Part shown: piece by piece, positions 9,806 through 21,468 of the stretch
How positions within the stretch are numbered: the stretch's first letter is position 1
Layout of the letters: every line of letters starts with the position of its first letter
Assembly: GCA_019914945.1 (NCBI GenBank)
Contig: CM034110.1
Location: 5,535,808-5,599,807, forward strand
From: Typha latifolia
Taxonomy: Eukaryota; Streptophyta; Magnoliopsida; Poales; Typhaceae
Direction of reading: 5' to 3'
DNA length: 64,000 nt
Position numbers and translations under genes: made by a program
The notes under the pieces: generated by a model
Database searches by the model: none
Told to the model about the DNA's origin: nothing
What the model saw: only the letters and a program-made list of their open reading frames with translations

Positions 9806-12633
9806 AATTAAAAAGGCAAAACAAATGAAAAAGAGAGAAAAAGGACTTACCTTGTTACGAACTAGATCTGGAACTATCCGTTCACAGGATGATCCTGAGA
9901 TTTTGACAGGTAGTAACCTCGAAAGTCTCAAATCTAATGGCTTTGGAATAAAGTCAATCGAAGATCCAGATGGAAAGTTATGACTAAAATAGTGGAGCAA
10001 GGTCAGAATGGAACAGAAATAGAAAAAACCGATGTTGTGGAGGTCGTCGGAGAGTGGCGGACAGCCGTGAATGGTGGTGATCGGTCGTGTGAGTGGGTGA
10101 CTCGTAGAGATAGATGGTGGATATAGATTGGGAGTAGATATAGAGTTTTAAGTTAGATCTGCTCGACTATAATTAATTTACTTATACTCCTAGATTATCT
10201 TACTCTTACTCTTAAGATAGTCTAAAACTAAAACATAATTATAAATTCTTCATTGGATGCTTGGATAAATAAACAAAAAAGCATAGTCCCTCCATATATA
10301 GAGGTCGGGTATAACGAGTCCTACTCGAACTTAATCCTAAAGATTTATATGGCTCGAGCTAAGATTTACCTTAAAGGCTTACATGACTTAATTGAACTTG
10401 CATTAGAACCTTATATAATTTAATTAAATTTATTTTAGTGGCTTACATGATTTAACTAGACTTGTCTTAAGAGCTTACATGACATAACTAAACTTATCTA
10501 AAGGCCTTACATAAGAGATAAACATGAATTAATTAAAAAATAAATAGAATCGATCAATCAAGCTCAATGTCCTCATAATACGATCCTATCTGACTCAGTT
10601 CGCATCATACCTAAGGTCGTCAAAGTTGGTGCCATCGAATCTGTCAGAGGAGGAGCTTGCTTGACTTCTATTTTGATGGATTGTCAGGGTGTTTTAATAG
10701 ATGCGGTGAGTCTCATATCTAGGTTGTTTTGGCTAGATGGAATTTGATCCAGCTAAAATGGTCCGATTCGGACCGACTCGATACCCCATTGAAACTAGTC
10801 TAGGGTCAAGATCAGGTGAAACTATGAACCTTGGTCTTATATACACTCATTACTACTTATGAGTCAGCACAATAACATTGTTTGAGATCTTGCACCAAAC
10901 CCATCCATCTATGTCATGATATAAGGCTCTCTTTACTTGAGTGTATTTGTGCGAACAACTAAGAATTTGTTGTCTACCTGCCTAAGCTGAACTACTGAAT
11001 TAACCTAATTTCATACAAGTCTCACATGTTCACAAAAGTCACTAAACTACCCGACCATTATGCTTAAGCAGCAATCAAGATATTCCAAATATTTAAGTGT
11101 AATATTAATTGCCAGCGAAGACAATAAGGCTTTCACTTGCATAAAGTTAGTTCGATCATACACTATAAGCCCAATCAAGTATAACAATCATTTTAAATTT
11201 TTAATATACTACTATTTCTTGCAGGAGAGGATGTCACGTGGTGTAATGGTAAGGTTTTGCCCTTTGGATCCAAGACAATAGGGCTTCCTCTTGGACACAG
11301 TTTCAAAACTTGGAAACAACCTTTATTGGAAGCAGGTACATCTGTGCACATCTCTCTCCCCAAATCCCACATAGGCAAGAGCCTCATAAATTGGGGTACC
11401 CTTTATTCACTATTTTGTCTAGAACTAAACCACACTAAGATGTTTAGCAACAAAGTAGAAAGAATTTTGTAACGTACACAAACTTTATACCACATGTATC
11501 CATAATAAACCTAATATAACAAAAACATTTGAGGCATTCCATTTTAAGGTTTTCATGTCAGATAACAATCAAATTGAGCCTAAAAATGGCATGTCTTTTC
11601 CTTGTTAACCAAATTTCCCAATCAAGTTAAAGCACATGCATTGAAACAGGCTCAACCATAGAATTAGCGAGTACAACCAACTAGTAAGACAACAGCTCCA
11701 AACGAGTCCTCACTAGAAATTTGAAACCAAGTTCAATCAAAGAAAAATGATGATTAGTTTAGACAATGCTTCTTATTTGTAGTGCATGTGAATAGTTGGA
11801 TTCAAGTCATGCCGGCAACTACAAATCAGCCAACTTAAAAACTAAAGATTGCAAAATTGGGATCTGACCTTCTTGGTTTATCAGACATGATTAGCAATAA
11901 GGGCATACATGTGAAAAGGGAAACATTTACTAGTTCAGTTCCACTACAATAAATATCAGATACAAGTGAATTCAAAGAATTTAAACTGGTGGACCTAAAG
12001 CAACTAATATTTTGAAGTGGTCATTTAACTGCTATGGAGACTTACAAGATACCGTTGATCAGGTGAAAGAGAAGTATCAGTTATCGTCCATCGCAAACTT
12101 CTGGCACTAATGTCCTTCTGCACTTTCCAGCCATTGACAACATCATATATTTTGATTTGGCTGCCCTGATTAACAATATAGAAAATTTAGATTTTAATGA
12201 AATTAAATAAGGCAAGAGTTGAGCTATAAACTACTGCAATATAAATCCTACTACATACCCTAAATCCAGCTACAAAAAGCGAACCATCAAGAGAGAACTG
12301 CGAGACATAAGCTTCACTATCCATGCTATCCACACAGCACGGACCTTTATGAGGCCCGTATTGACCAAGCAGATAGGAGCGATCAGATAACGAGAATCTC
12401 CCCATTCCGGAACAATTAGATTCTCTTCCGGATAACATCTTAAATATTGAGATTGGCATCTTCCTCCCTGTACGGATAACTTTACGCATTTTATCACTCG
12501 GTTCTGATCTAAGCCTGGTGAGATGAGCAATTTCCTCATCGATGACAAATACTTCATCCGGAAGTATTAGATCCTTCTGTCGAGATGATCCTCCTCGAGT
12601 AATCCGCCGTCTTCCACGCATATTGGAATACAA
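2756..12633 (-). CDS. LEC14B/DCAF11-like WD40-repeat protein, 3' part not in view
   Basis: Six coding exons read right to left: 12259-12633 (start at 12633, or the inner Met at 12621), 12046-12165, 5060-5137, 3954-4133, 3132-3209 and 2756-2928. All join in one frame with GT-AG borders. The N-terminal region has the acidic IDEEIAHLTRLRSEPSDKMR block typical of plant LEC14B proteins. WD40 blades follow, such as VKFSTDGRELVAGSNNESIY, ADVNAVTFADETGHLIFSGS and the KDQTIKLWDIRRMSS blade. VWDRR and LWDIR are WDxR (DWD-box) motifs, which in this family suggest binding to DDB1 as a CUL4 substrate receptor; that role is inference. The last visible exon ends in phase 2 at a GTAAGT donor, and the C-terminal blades lie outside the window or beyond a long intron. 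The intron between 5138 and 12045 is about 6.9 kb and full of transposons. Confidence 0.88.
3907..3932. repeat. (TA)n microsatellite in an intron
   Basis: An uninterrupted TA dinucleotide run lies just beyond the donor of the 3954-4133 exon of the LEC14B-like gene. Confidence 0.9.
4550..4760. repeat. GC-rich dispersed repeat with an internal 77-bp-spaced duplication
   Basis: The 27-bp string beginning GCCTATAATTAGACCTGATC occurs at 4550 and again at 4627. It is followed by GGCCC/GCCCGGC-rich sequence unlike its AT-rich surroundings. Such GGGCCGGGC-type units are common dispersed repeats in plants. It lies in the intron between exons 3954-4133 and 5060-5137. Confidence 0.6.
6955..7405. repeat. 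Inverted plus direct repeat arms inside the Mutator-like element
   Basis: The block TTTGATTGCATTGGAAAGC near 6985 is inverted in the block near 7140-7165 (CTTTCCAATGCATATAAAAT). A diverged direct copy of the latter, with CTCCAACGCAAGTAAAATAATACCAAT, recurs near 7350. The arrangement suggests duplicated, partly inverted modules able to fold into a hairpin. Confidence 0.55.
7451..7869. mobile_element. MITE-like hairpin element nested in the Mutator-like element
   Basis: The left end (GGAAAATTTGTATATA...) is matched by the reverse complement of the right end (GGAAATTTGCATATAGCAC...) over about 90-100 bp, including GAGCCCTAT in both arms. The flanks TTATAGAAT and CTATAAAAT match at 7 of 9 positions, a possible worn target duplication. 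Confidence 0.6.
7898..8636. mobile_element. GAGCCGAGC-rich repeat unit with near-inverted ends
   Basis: The ends GGGCTGT (7898) and reverse-complemented GGGGTGT (8636) are each flanked by TA. Inside, a GAGCCGAGC-rich module of about 150 bp at 7916-8062 is repeated in the same orientation at 8487-8632, around a 420-bp CA/TC-rich centre (8067-8486). The Ser/Pro/His-rich frames in the centre are low-complexity and not accepted as coding. It is nested in the Mutator-like element. I cannot assign a superfamily. Confidence 0.55.
8080..8114. repeat. Perfect inverted repeat with G-box cores
   Basis: GGACACGTGGCA (8080-8091) and TGCCACGTGTCC (8103-8114) are exact reverse complements separated by 11 bp. 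Each arm contains a CACGTG G-box core. It lies at the start of the central segment of the 7898-8636 repeat. Confidence 0.85.
9757..9802. repeat. (GA)n microsatellite
   Basis: An uninterrupted GA run lies in a purine-rich stretch (about 9610-9850). Open frames across it read as repeated RE or SL residues and are artefacts. Confidence 0.9.
9853..10607. mobile_element. Solo LTR, family B copy 1
   Basis: The unit begins TGTTACGAACTAGATC and ends TTCGCATCA, giving TG...CA termini. It is flanked by a perfect 5-bp duplication TACCT at 9848-9852 and 10608-10612. No internal retrotransposon domain adjoins either end, so it is a solo LTR left by recombination. A second copy lies at 45501-46207. It sits in the large intron of the LEC14B-like gene. 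The superfamily cannot be told from the LTR alone. Confidence 0.88.
11218..11408 (+). mobile_element. tRNA-derived SINE
   Basis: The head reads GTCACGTGGTGTAATGGTAAGG, an A-box-like tRNA segment, followed by a worn B-box region ending CTTGGAAACAACC. The tail AATCCCACATAGGCAAGAGCCTC...GGGTACCCTTT matches the 'CCCGCA..GGCGGGAGCCTCGTGCACTGGG..CCCTTT' end typical of plant SINEs. ACTATTT flanks both ends (11211-11217 and 11409-11415) as a target duplication. It lies in the large intron of the LEC14B-like gene. Confidence 0.7.
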
Positions 12634-12720
12634 AATATGCTTACTTATTACCTACATATGCCCATATCCATATATGATTCCTCTCAAAGCCAAATAAGTC
12701 CCAATTCGCAAACTATCCTT

Positions 12721-13069
12721 CTGTAACAATCAATAAGCAAGATTAGCAAGCATAAGAACTACACATATATCCACCAAACGAAATTAAAATTGAACGAACC
12801 AACTAAGAAATGCACCAAACGTAATGAGTAGTAAACATATGAACAATAACAAACACATTCCGTACACACGCACAAAAAAAAACTCCCTCATTTGGAGCAA
12901 CAATGCTTGAGGCGACGATTTCTGATCAAGAAACGTGCAAAGTTAGTCAACAATCAGAAGCAAATTCCTCAAAATAGAGCAGATTTACCGAGAATCGGGA
13001 CACAAACTATTAGGGGAAAAATTCGCGGCGCGAGAAAAGAAATTAAAGAGGAAGCTCCGAATCGCTTGC
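12721..13069 (-). other. Probable 5'UTR intron of the LEC14B-like gene, possible GC-AG type
   Basis: On the minus strand a good acceptor (TTGATTGTTACAG) ends at 12721, upstream of the first coding exon. Its most plausible donor is CCAG followed by GCAAGC at 13069, which is a GC rather than GT donor. The split is inferred from consensus only; no transcript supports it here. Confidence 0.35.
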
Positions 13070-13199
13070 CTGGAATTGTAGCGCGAGAGTTTGAGTTCTA
13101 GCTCTACAAAGCAATATAGAGTTCGCGATTTGGGGGGATTCGGGTAAAAAAGGCGGAGACGAAGAAATATCCGATGGATATTGAGGACGCTTTGCTCTA

Positions 13200-15090
13200 G
13201 AATAGTTGGGAGTTTGGTACGACGGATTTCTTACGGGATGACACGTCGCTTGTAATGGAGAAGAGTGTCATGTGTCGATTTGCTAGTGGAGGGTGGCTTG
13301 TAGTAGGAGATTTACGGATCCCCGAGAAGGTAAGGATGCGTGTACGGTCACCGAGTACTTCTTTGATCCGCTAACCACAAAAGTATCTTAAAATTGACCA
13401 ATCTTATTAAATAATAATCTAATATATATTATTTGGATTTGGATTTGGATTAGTTTACTTTAGAGATAATTTCACTTTAATCCTTAATTATCACAGTTTA
13501 GGAAGTCTAAGTAAAATTATCTCTTTATTTTATTATATTTTATATCTTACCTAATTGTTGATGTTCTAAATCTGTCAAACTAAACTAATACAATTTGATT
13601 AACATTTCATTATTTTGATCCCACAATAGTGACAAAGTTAAAAGATTATAATTATAAAAAAGCCTTTGTGGGTATATTTAATTCTTATGATAACTTTTAT
13701 TATGAATTTGTAGGCTAATCAACCCTAGTCGATATATAAATTAGACATATACATTAATTCTTATATATATATAAAAAAAATAATAAGCTACAATGACTCA
13801 CTTTCAAATACATTAGCAAAATCCATTAATTTCTCTCCCAAGATAAATTATCCATTAATTTTTTAGAGGTTTTTTTTAAGAAAAAAAAGTCTTTTATTAA
13901 TTAACCATTGTGGTTATTAAAAAAAAAATACTATGTGAGCATTGTAGCACAAAAACTATAATAAAATTGATACCTCCCAAATACACCCAAAACTAATACA
14001 TACACATTCATTCTCTTTTATGCATTTTATAAAATGGTAAACTTATCTAAACAATTGTATGCATTTCTAAAGTAAATATCTATGGCAAGAGAAAGTTTCA
14101 GGAGTCAGTGATAGAAAAATAATAATAATTTTCATCAAATTATTAACACCTCTTGAGACAGAAAATGAATGGTACAATTAATTTTGAAGAGAAAAAAAAA
14201 CTCCAATAATAGTAATCAAATTACAAGTTCTGAGTGGTTTAGTAAAAAAAAAAAATTATCGTGCAACATTTAATAAAGTTGGCTATCTTTAATAAATTTG
14301 TCAGCTTAAAATTGTTTGATATTGTGGAGACTTGCTTTGCTTCGATAATTATAATATTGAAAAGATTCAGGAAAATCATAAAGGGTCTTTAATCAATGGT
14401 AATCAATGACAAATCAAGTTTTAACCGGAAAGATGATATTAGCAAAGCATAGTTTGTCAAAGATAAAGTTCTCGATGATCTTTGATGGGATAAAATTAAA
14501 TATATACTTATCTTTACATAACCTATATAAAATATGTAATGCGCTGTAGAATAAATCATGCTTATATTTTATATATAAAACGTGAGGTACCATGATTGAA
14601 AATATGAAAAGAGTCATAAAGACAAGAAAACTTTTTTTTATTCATTGGTGGACAAAATCTTAGTGGATAGAGGGACAAAACTAATACTCCACTACATTGC
14701 TTAACACATTCTTTGAATCAAAGGTTAATTTAATTTCTATAGTCATTTTTTTATGATTAAATATTTTATTATTTCTTTCATTTGTTATGTATTGTTTATT
14801 AATTTGATGATTATATTAATAGGTATTACAACTCATTATTGATTTAAACGGATCCAAATCGTGTAGCACATAAGGATTTAGAAATATTTAATATGAGAAA
14901 TAAATGCTTAAAAATATTATCTTTAAATGTAGAAGAACATAAAATGGTATACTAAGAGTATACTAATTTCTTCACATCAACTAAATTTTTTTACTAGTTA
15001 TGATTCAATAGGAGATAGAAATAATTTTGATCTAAACATGCGGTAGGTTGCTCCCCTCCTATTAGTGAATTTAGCACTTATGTTACTTGG
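13200..15090. other. AT-rich intergenic stretch
   Basis: This region lies upstream of the LEC14B-like gene. I see no coding exon, RNA gene or clear transposon end in it. The one open frame over 60 codons, on the minus strand near 14414-14617, is AT-driven and has no recognisable domain. Confidence 0.5.
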
Positions 15091-15100
15091 GTTATTTTTA

Positions 15101-15896
15101 TCTCATATTGAATAAATTAATATAAAAAGAATTAATCTCTGTTAAAAGTGTACATTATGGAAATCCACCAAAACTGATAAAATATTATATTCTCTTTTAT
15201 CGGGATAGCGCTTGGGACTTTTATTTTAAAAATAATCCATATTATTTTAAAAATAATAAAAATTCCTATAAAATACTAATAATCTTAACATCTCTAATTC
15301 TTCAATATAATTCTTAAAACAATGAATTTTTTAATTTCCAAATCAAATAGCATAATTGACATATTTTATTTTAAATTTTTTATCTCATAAAATTAAATAG
15401 GATGAGAATAAATAAAAAGAGATAATTTCAATTGATCAACTCTATTTTAGAATGATAAAAGTTTTAGAAAATATGAGTGAGAACTTGCCTCAATAGCTAA
15501 ATCTAAAATAATCTGATTTTTCGATCCTTATCGTAGACTGCATATATTTCAATGTGCTCCACTGTTAACCTGCTCTTTTATTTTATTTTCTATTCTCTAT
15601 TTTTCTTATCTATACTTTGTCATCTCCTTGATCTCATTTTATGTTCTCATCTCGGTAACGTAGCATTGCTATTGTGCCGCACTAAACTTGTCTCTCTAGG
15701 GTTTGCTTCTAGCCCTCTTTTTATAGTTTAAAAAATATAATAAATATTCTATTAGAATAGATATTCTAATATCTTAAAGATATACCTAAAAATTTATTTT
15801 AATTTAATTTGGATCATAAAATATAAGAGATAAAACGGAATCCTTAATGATTATCTCTATTTATTTATTTATATTTTAAAATTCTGGGTTGTTATA
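15101..15896 (+). mobile_element. Truncated LTR fragment, family A
   Basis: This segment is collinear with 54175-55107, the solo LTR inside the CHR12-like gene. Shared strings include AGAATAGA-ATTCTAATATCTTAAAG and GGGTTGTTA. The left part of the family A LTR, about 380 bp, is not recognisable. Its terminal CA has become TA (GTTGTTATA), so no target duplication could be confirmed. Confidence 0.7.
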
Positions 15897-16470
15897 TTTA
15901 ATATGTTAAATAACACATAATATATGTATATTATTAGTTATCGTAAAACAAAAATAATGCTTAATTTTAATTTATATTAAAATTAGCTTTTGCATTATAT
16001 ATATATATATATATATAAATATATATGCTATAGGGCATGTTTAGTTACAACATGTAATAAGGAATGATAAATTACTTATCGCAAGGGATGACATATCCCT
16101 TAGAATTACTTCTATTTTTGGTTCATACAAGATTATGTATTTTTCATCACGACTATTATTTGGATATCACAGGTAGAATATATGGGTCATTTAGCTTTAT
16201 GTATCTAGAAAGATTACATTATATATACAATGTAACACAAAAGTTAGTTTAATTATGAATTCCATAAAAAAAATTTTCAGAAACTAGAATGGGTTTATAT
16301 ATATAGGATTTTGTTGTCTACTAAAATTAAGTGGATATCAAAAAGGTATGTTGAAACATCAAAACCTCCAAATACACGTGTAAACCGCGTGGGTAAATCC
16401 CCCACGCGGTGCATCACATGACCTGTTAGTAATCGAATTTCACAAGGGACATAGCACCACAAGTTCATAT

Positions 16471-19400
16471 TGTAACGCCCCCGCCCGGCATGGGCACGTG
16501 CACACCCACGTGCCCAAACGGCACGCGTGGCGCACACGATATGACAGGCGGGGCCTGTCACGCACAGATACTCTCCTATACACATACAATCATGATATCA
16601 TCAAATACTACATGCTAACGTGTCCATGATCACATAACCCATCACCAATTAGATCATATTATTAACCAAATAAACCTGTTAATATATGAATATCCTAATC
16701 CACAATAATATACATTAAACTACTACATAATCTGGCATGACCCATACAGGTCACAACAAACCATTATGATACAACTAAAATGACTAATATAAGAGTACAC
16801 TATGATTTGACTTGTATTATACAATTCATCGTCTAATAAACAGAGTATAAATATCAAATACTAATACAACTCAATTCATATATAAACTATCATCTATACC
16901 GTCTCGCATCTATAGCTCACCTAATCATCGCTCTAAAATATCTTCTCAAGATATCTCAAGTCGCAATCACATACCATGTATCTGAGGATGTTAGAAAAGA
17001 AATAAAGAGAGTCATGAGCAAAAGGCTTAGTGAATAGACTTTACCCCAAATTAATGATGTCAAACAGAGAGTAAATCATATACTAGATAATATGAATCAG
17101 AAAGAGCATCATGTCATGAATGAGTATATAAATGTTCCTCAATAATACATAAATGAAAAATAGATAATATGTCATGTCATAACTGATAGAAAATATAATC
17201 ATCGACAATGTATAAATAAATCTCCATGTAATACCATCATCATAACTCTCTCTCAAATATGACATATGATGCATGCTGACCATGACCATGTTATGATATC
17301 AAATGCAACCATATATAATGTATATTGATCACTCGATAATCAGGTAACCAAATGATAATGAAATCATATGCATTTCTCAACATCACAATCATCAATCATC
17401 ACTGACATCTCGGTATAATATCATCATACTAGACCACTGTGCACAGTCAACACCCGATACCCGGTCTCAACATCATGCCCAAAGGCTCAGAGCATACTTT
17501 GCCATCCGCAAGGAGTATCTCAAATATAATCATACCCTGCCATCCGCTAAGGGTATCAACATCCATCCAGACCGGGCACCCTTCTAGCTGATAGAAATCT
17601 CGTGAGGATAACTCGCCACATATGCCATAGCGAACGACATGTGTCCGAATGTCTGCTGCGCACACAAACTAACGACCTCAGACGTAAGGCCAACAAGATC
17701 GCGACTATGTCGAGCGATCAATCATCCACCAAGCGCGTCCTAACCCTCGCGCCCACTCGGGTATCCTCACGCTTTCTATCAACTATCCTATTAATCACAT
17801 TTCATGCTTTCCTTCTAAATAACATATCAAATGCATATATCTAGTACGATAATAAGTCAATGCATAATAGGAATTTAGGTGGAATAGGAATCAAAAGAAA
17901 ATGATGCAATGTAGTATCCAACTGTATCGTCAACACATGCATACTCATGCTAATCTATTACATGCATACTCATGCTACATATTAACTCGGTAAACAATCA
18001 TAACAGTAGAACCATCTCTAATCATCTTTATATATATCACCAATGTACTTATATCCCAAATCAGCATAATTGAATGCATCATAAAATATGCTCGACTGTA
18101 ATTATCTTTAGATAAAATTATATAATCATGCTGGAGGCCAAAACATGCATGTACATAAATATATAATATAACCTAATTTGAGAAAGACGTCTAAGGGATA
18201 AGACTACTCACATCTTATCAGAAGACTCAACACACATATCCCTCGGGTCCATCAATCAACCGCACTCGACGTTGGTGAGATCCTCGGGGTCTCAAATAAG
18301 GGGGTTTAGAGACTGAAAATATTTAAGTAACATAAAAGTTAGTTGTTTATCTGATTATAATTCGTTCGAGTAAAATATGATATTTTATTAGGTTTAATAT
18401 TGATTAGATTTATAGGATAAATTTAATTGTGGCAATATTAATATGCTATTTATATTTATTTAATAAAATCCTAATTTGGTAATTATAGAAATAAGTATAT
18501 AGTAATTTATCTCCTTTTTATAAATAACCAAGACGACTATATATATGATTTAATAAAAATATAATTATAGAATAATATTATTACTAGTTATTTTGTAATA
18601 CTTACTCTTATTTAACTAATCCTAGATTATACATAAAATAATCATTATCCTATTATACAAAAATAATTTGCAATTCTAGTATTCCATTTTATACAAACTA
18701 TTAGGCAATACTAATATACTAAAAATAGACATATATAATATAAGTTAAATATAAATATAAGACTGCATATATTCACTAATAAATAATAACTAAAACTCTA
18801 AATAAATTTATAGGCAATATTTATAATTGTAATTAATAAATTATTATACTAAAATGCTTAGTAAAATTATATTAGTTATAAATTATCAAAATAATTAATT
18901 ACCTAAATAGACTATGTTACTTATCATTAGGAAGTAATTATATAAAAAAATATAATAATAGTCTTCTTCCAACACTGTCTGCTACACAACAAGAGGAGGA
19001 GGAAGGCCAAGAATGGATAAGAAAAGGAGAGGAAGAAGAAGAGAAAGAAAGAAAGAAGAAAGAAGAAGAAGAAAAAGAGAAGGAGAAGGAGAGGAGACTC
19101 ACTTAGGCTGCAGCGGTGGCGGCGGCGATGGCGACAGCGACAGCGGTGGCTGGCGTTGATAAAAGAAGGGAGAGAGAGGTGATAGAGAGAGAGAGAGAGA
19201 GAATGTGGTGTGGCGGCGACGACGACGACAATGAGAAGCCGTCGGCGAGTAGAGAAAGAGAGCGGTGCTAGAGAGAGAGAAAGAGAGAAGGGTAGAGAAA
19301 GAACGAGGGAGTTAGACAAAGAGAAGGTGGTGAGAAAGGGAGAGGTGATGATAGAGAGAGAATGAGGGAGTTAGAGAAAGAGAAGGTGGTGCGGCGGCGA

Positions 19401-19896
19401 TGACGGCGACGGCGGCGGTAGGCCGGCGTCGGCAAGGGAAGGAGAGAAAGAGAGAGATCGAGAGAGAGAGAGATCGAAAGAGAGAGAGAGATTTAGAGGG
19501 AGAAAGAGAGGCGGTAAGGGTGGTGCTGCGGCGGCGACGGCAACGGCAACGACGGCGGCGGTAAACAGGCGTCGGCAAGAAAATATGTGAGAAAAGAGAG
19601 AGATATATATAAAGAGAGAGAGGGAAGGCGGTGGAGGAGGGGGAAGGGCAGCGACTGCAGCGGCGGTGGGGCCAGCCGCAGCTAGCTGGTCCGGCCCGAT
19701 TGGCCGGGCCGGCGGTTGTGGGCGCACGTGGCGCCCCCAACACGCGCCCACATTGCATGGCACGAGCTCGTGCCATGCAACACCAATATTTTTTTTATTT
19801 CTTTCTTTTTGTCTCTTTTTTTAATTTATATATTATTATTATTTATTATATTTATTATTATTATTATTATTTTATTTTTATTTTTTTGTTATTACA
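16471..19896 (+). mobile_element. Probable 3.4-kb solo LTR of a gypsy-like retrotransposon
   Basis: The segment begins TGTAACGCCCCCGCCC and ends TTATTACA. It is flanked by CATAT and CATAC, a 5-bp duplication with one mismatch. LTRs opening TGTAACGCCC or TGTCACGCTC and several kb long fit Tekay/Del-type chromoviruses, but this is inference. The inside includes a GA-rich, CGGCGG-bearing block at about 18985-19660 whose open frames (SLSLS, RERER) are low-complexity. No protease, reverse transcriptase or integrase domain is visible in or beside it. Confidence 0.5.
19753..19780. repeat. Perfect 28-bp palindrome
   Basis: The half TTGCATGGCACGAG is followed immediately by its exact reverse complement CTCGTGCCATGCAA. 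It lies near the right end of the proposed long LTR, in the region where U3/R signals or a transcript end might sit. Confidence 0.9.
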
Positions 19897-21465
19897 CATA
19901 CCATAAATAAACTCAACCATAAGAGTTTGGATACAAGTTTCACATGCCACAACAAGCTTTCAAAATATATATCCAAAATATAACTCTAAAGTCCAAAATA
20001 CAACATCAATCATAACGCCTCGTAGGGGCTCAATACAACTAATAGACATACTGAAATAAAAAGGCAGCTACTCCTCGCTACCCGCACCCGCGTCCCCTAA
20101 CTCTGAAATGATGCCACCAAGAGGTGGTGAGCACACAGCCCAACGAGTATGATTTATACAATCTATAACAATGAAATCACAATTGTATATCCAATACATG
20201 CCTATAGTTGCTAGCAATAACCATACACTTGTTTAAATGATCTACCATGAGTTACTAAATCAATGCAATCAATAAGGACTATACGTCACTATCCTGGAAC
20301 ATGTTAGTTCCTAAACGTATCAAGATTTATGCATAGCAATAAAAGAGTAGTTTAGTCATCTCGTGCTCATCAAGGCATTAATCATGTTTTATCATAGCTC
20401 ACCGAGCCATTCACCACACATGGTAATACTTCCATCACATAACCATCCATCATCTCATATATCAACGAGGGATATATACACATCTAGCAGTAATGCCACC
20501 TACATATGCATGGCGACACTGCATGTGATCGGTTGTCTGTACCCATCAGACTAAAGGCCCTGGTCGTGAGCTCATATCTCACTCTCTCTAAATCATCACC
20601 GCCCTCAGTAGGAGAATCGGGAGCCCTTGGCTCATCAACGGATGCCCTAACCCTGCATCATTAGGTATCGCTAGAGATATATCTCCGCTTCACAATCATG
20701 TTCTTCTATCATCATAATCTAGTTCTGACTATGCAGTATAATTACCTGAATACTACACAGGCTTCCGACCTCAGGTGTGTGCTGTTAATAGTATAGTCAT
20801 ATAAGATACACTTTACCCTTAACCTTGGGCTGAGTGAGTAGGGGCACTGCCTAATTAGAACTCGACTACTAATGATAGGTGGAAGTGGTGCAATGTCTCT
20901 GAGTGTATAAGGCATGTCATAGTCATCATGATCGTTAAATTCTATATTCACAACAGATATTTATGGAAGAGTTTATCATACATGATACATGTAGAGCATC
21001 ATTACACTAATGCATATGCTAACATTCTCATAATATTATGATGAGTAAATTATCAATAACTGCACATGTCAAGATATATCATGGTACACTAGATGCATGT
21101 ATTAATACTGACATTTCCTATAGTGTCATGGAAAGTATAATAACTGTAACTATATTATTCAAGACTTGTATACACTCTACTAGCCTGGGGTCTCCACAGT
21201 ACACTAAATCAGCTAGCCAGCTCCTCCAGAATCCCAAAATCTTTCTCACGCAGTGTCAAACATATTAATTCACGCAAGTAAAGCCATACGTAAGATTAGC
21301 GAATTAATAGAATAAATTTTTTTATTAGAGAATTTATATTTAGGCGTATACATATGTCAAGGGTCCCCTAGGGTGAGTTCTATGTTATCCTAAAATTCAC
21401 ATGATAATCAATTGTTATTACGGGATGGTTAAGCTAATTAATCAAGTGGAATAGAGAAATGAGGC
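19897..21465. mobile_element. LTR-like remnant, ends not defined
   Basis: The sequence resembles plant gypsy LTRs in style: GCAGCTACTCCTCGCTACCC, GGTGGTGAGCACACAGCCCA, and long AT/CA-rich intervals. It abuts the proposed 3.4-kb LTR. I found no clean termini or target duplication and no coding domain. It is described as a remnant only. Confidence 0.4.
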
Positions 21466-21468
21466 TAT

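Noticed and set aside
11193..11472. Open frames of 64-73 codons on both strands near 11.2-11.5 kb
   Set aside because: They cross the SINE and have no independent support.
18927..19776. Three long minus-strand frames with SLSLS and poly-Pro/Arg stretches
   Set aside because: They lie in the GA- and CGG-rich block of an LTR-like unit and show no protein family features.
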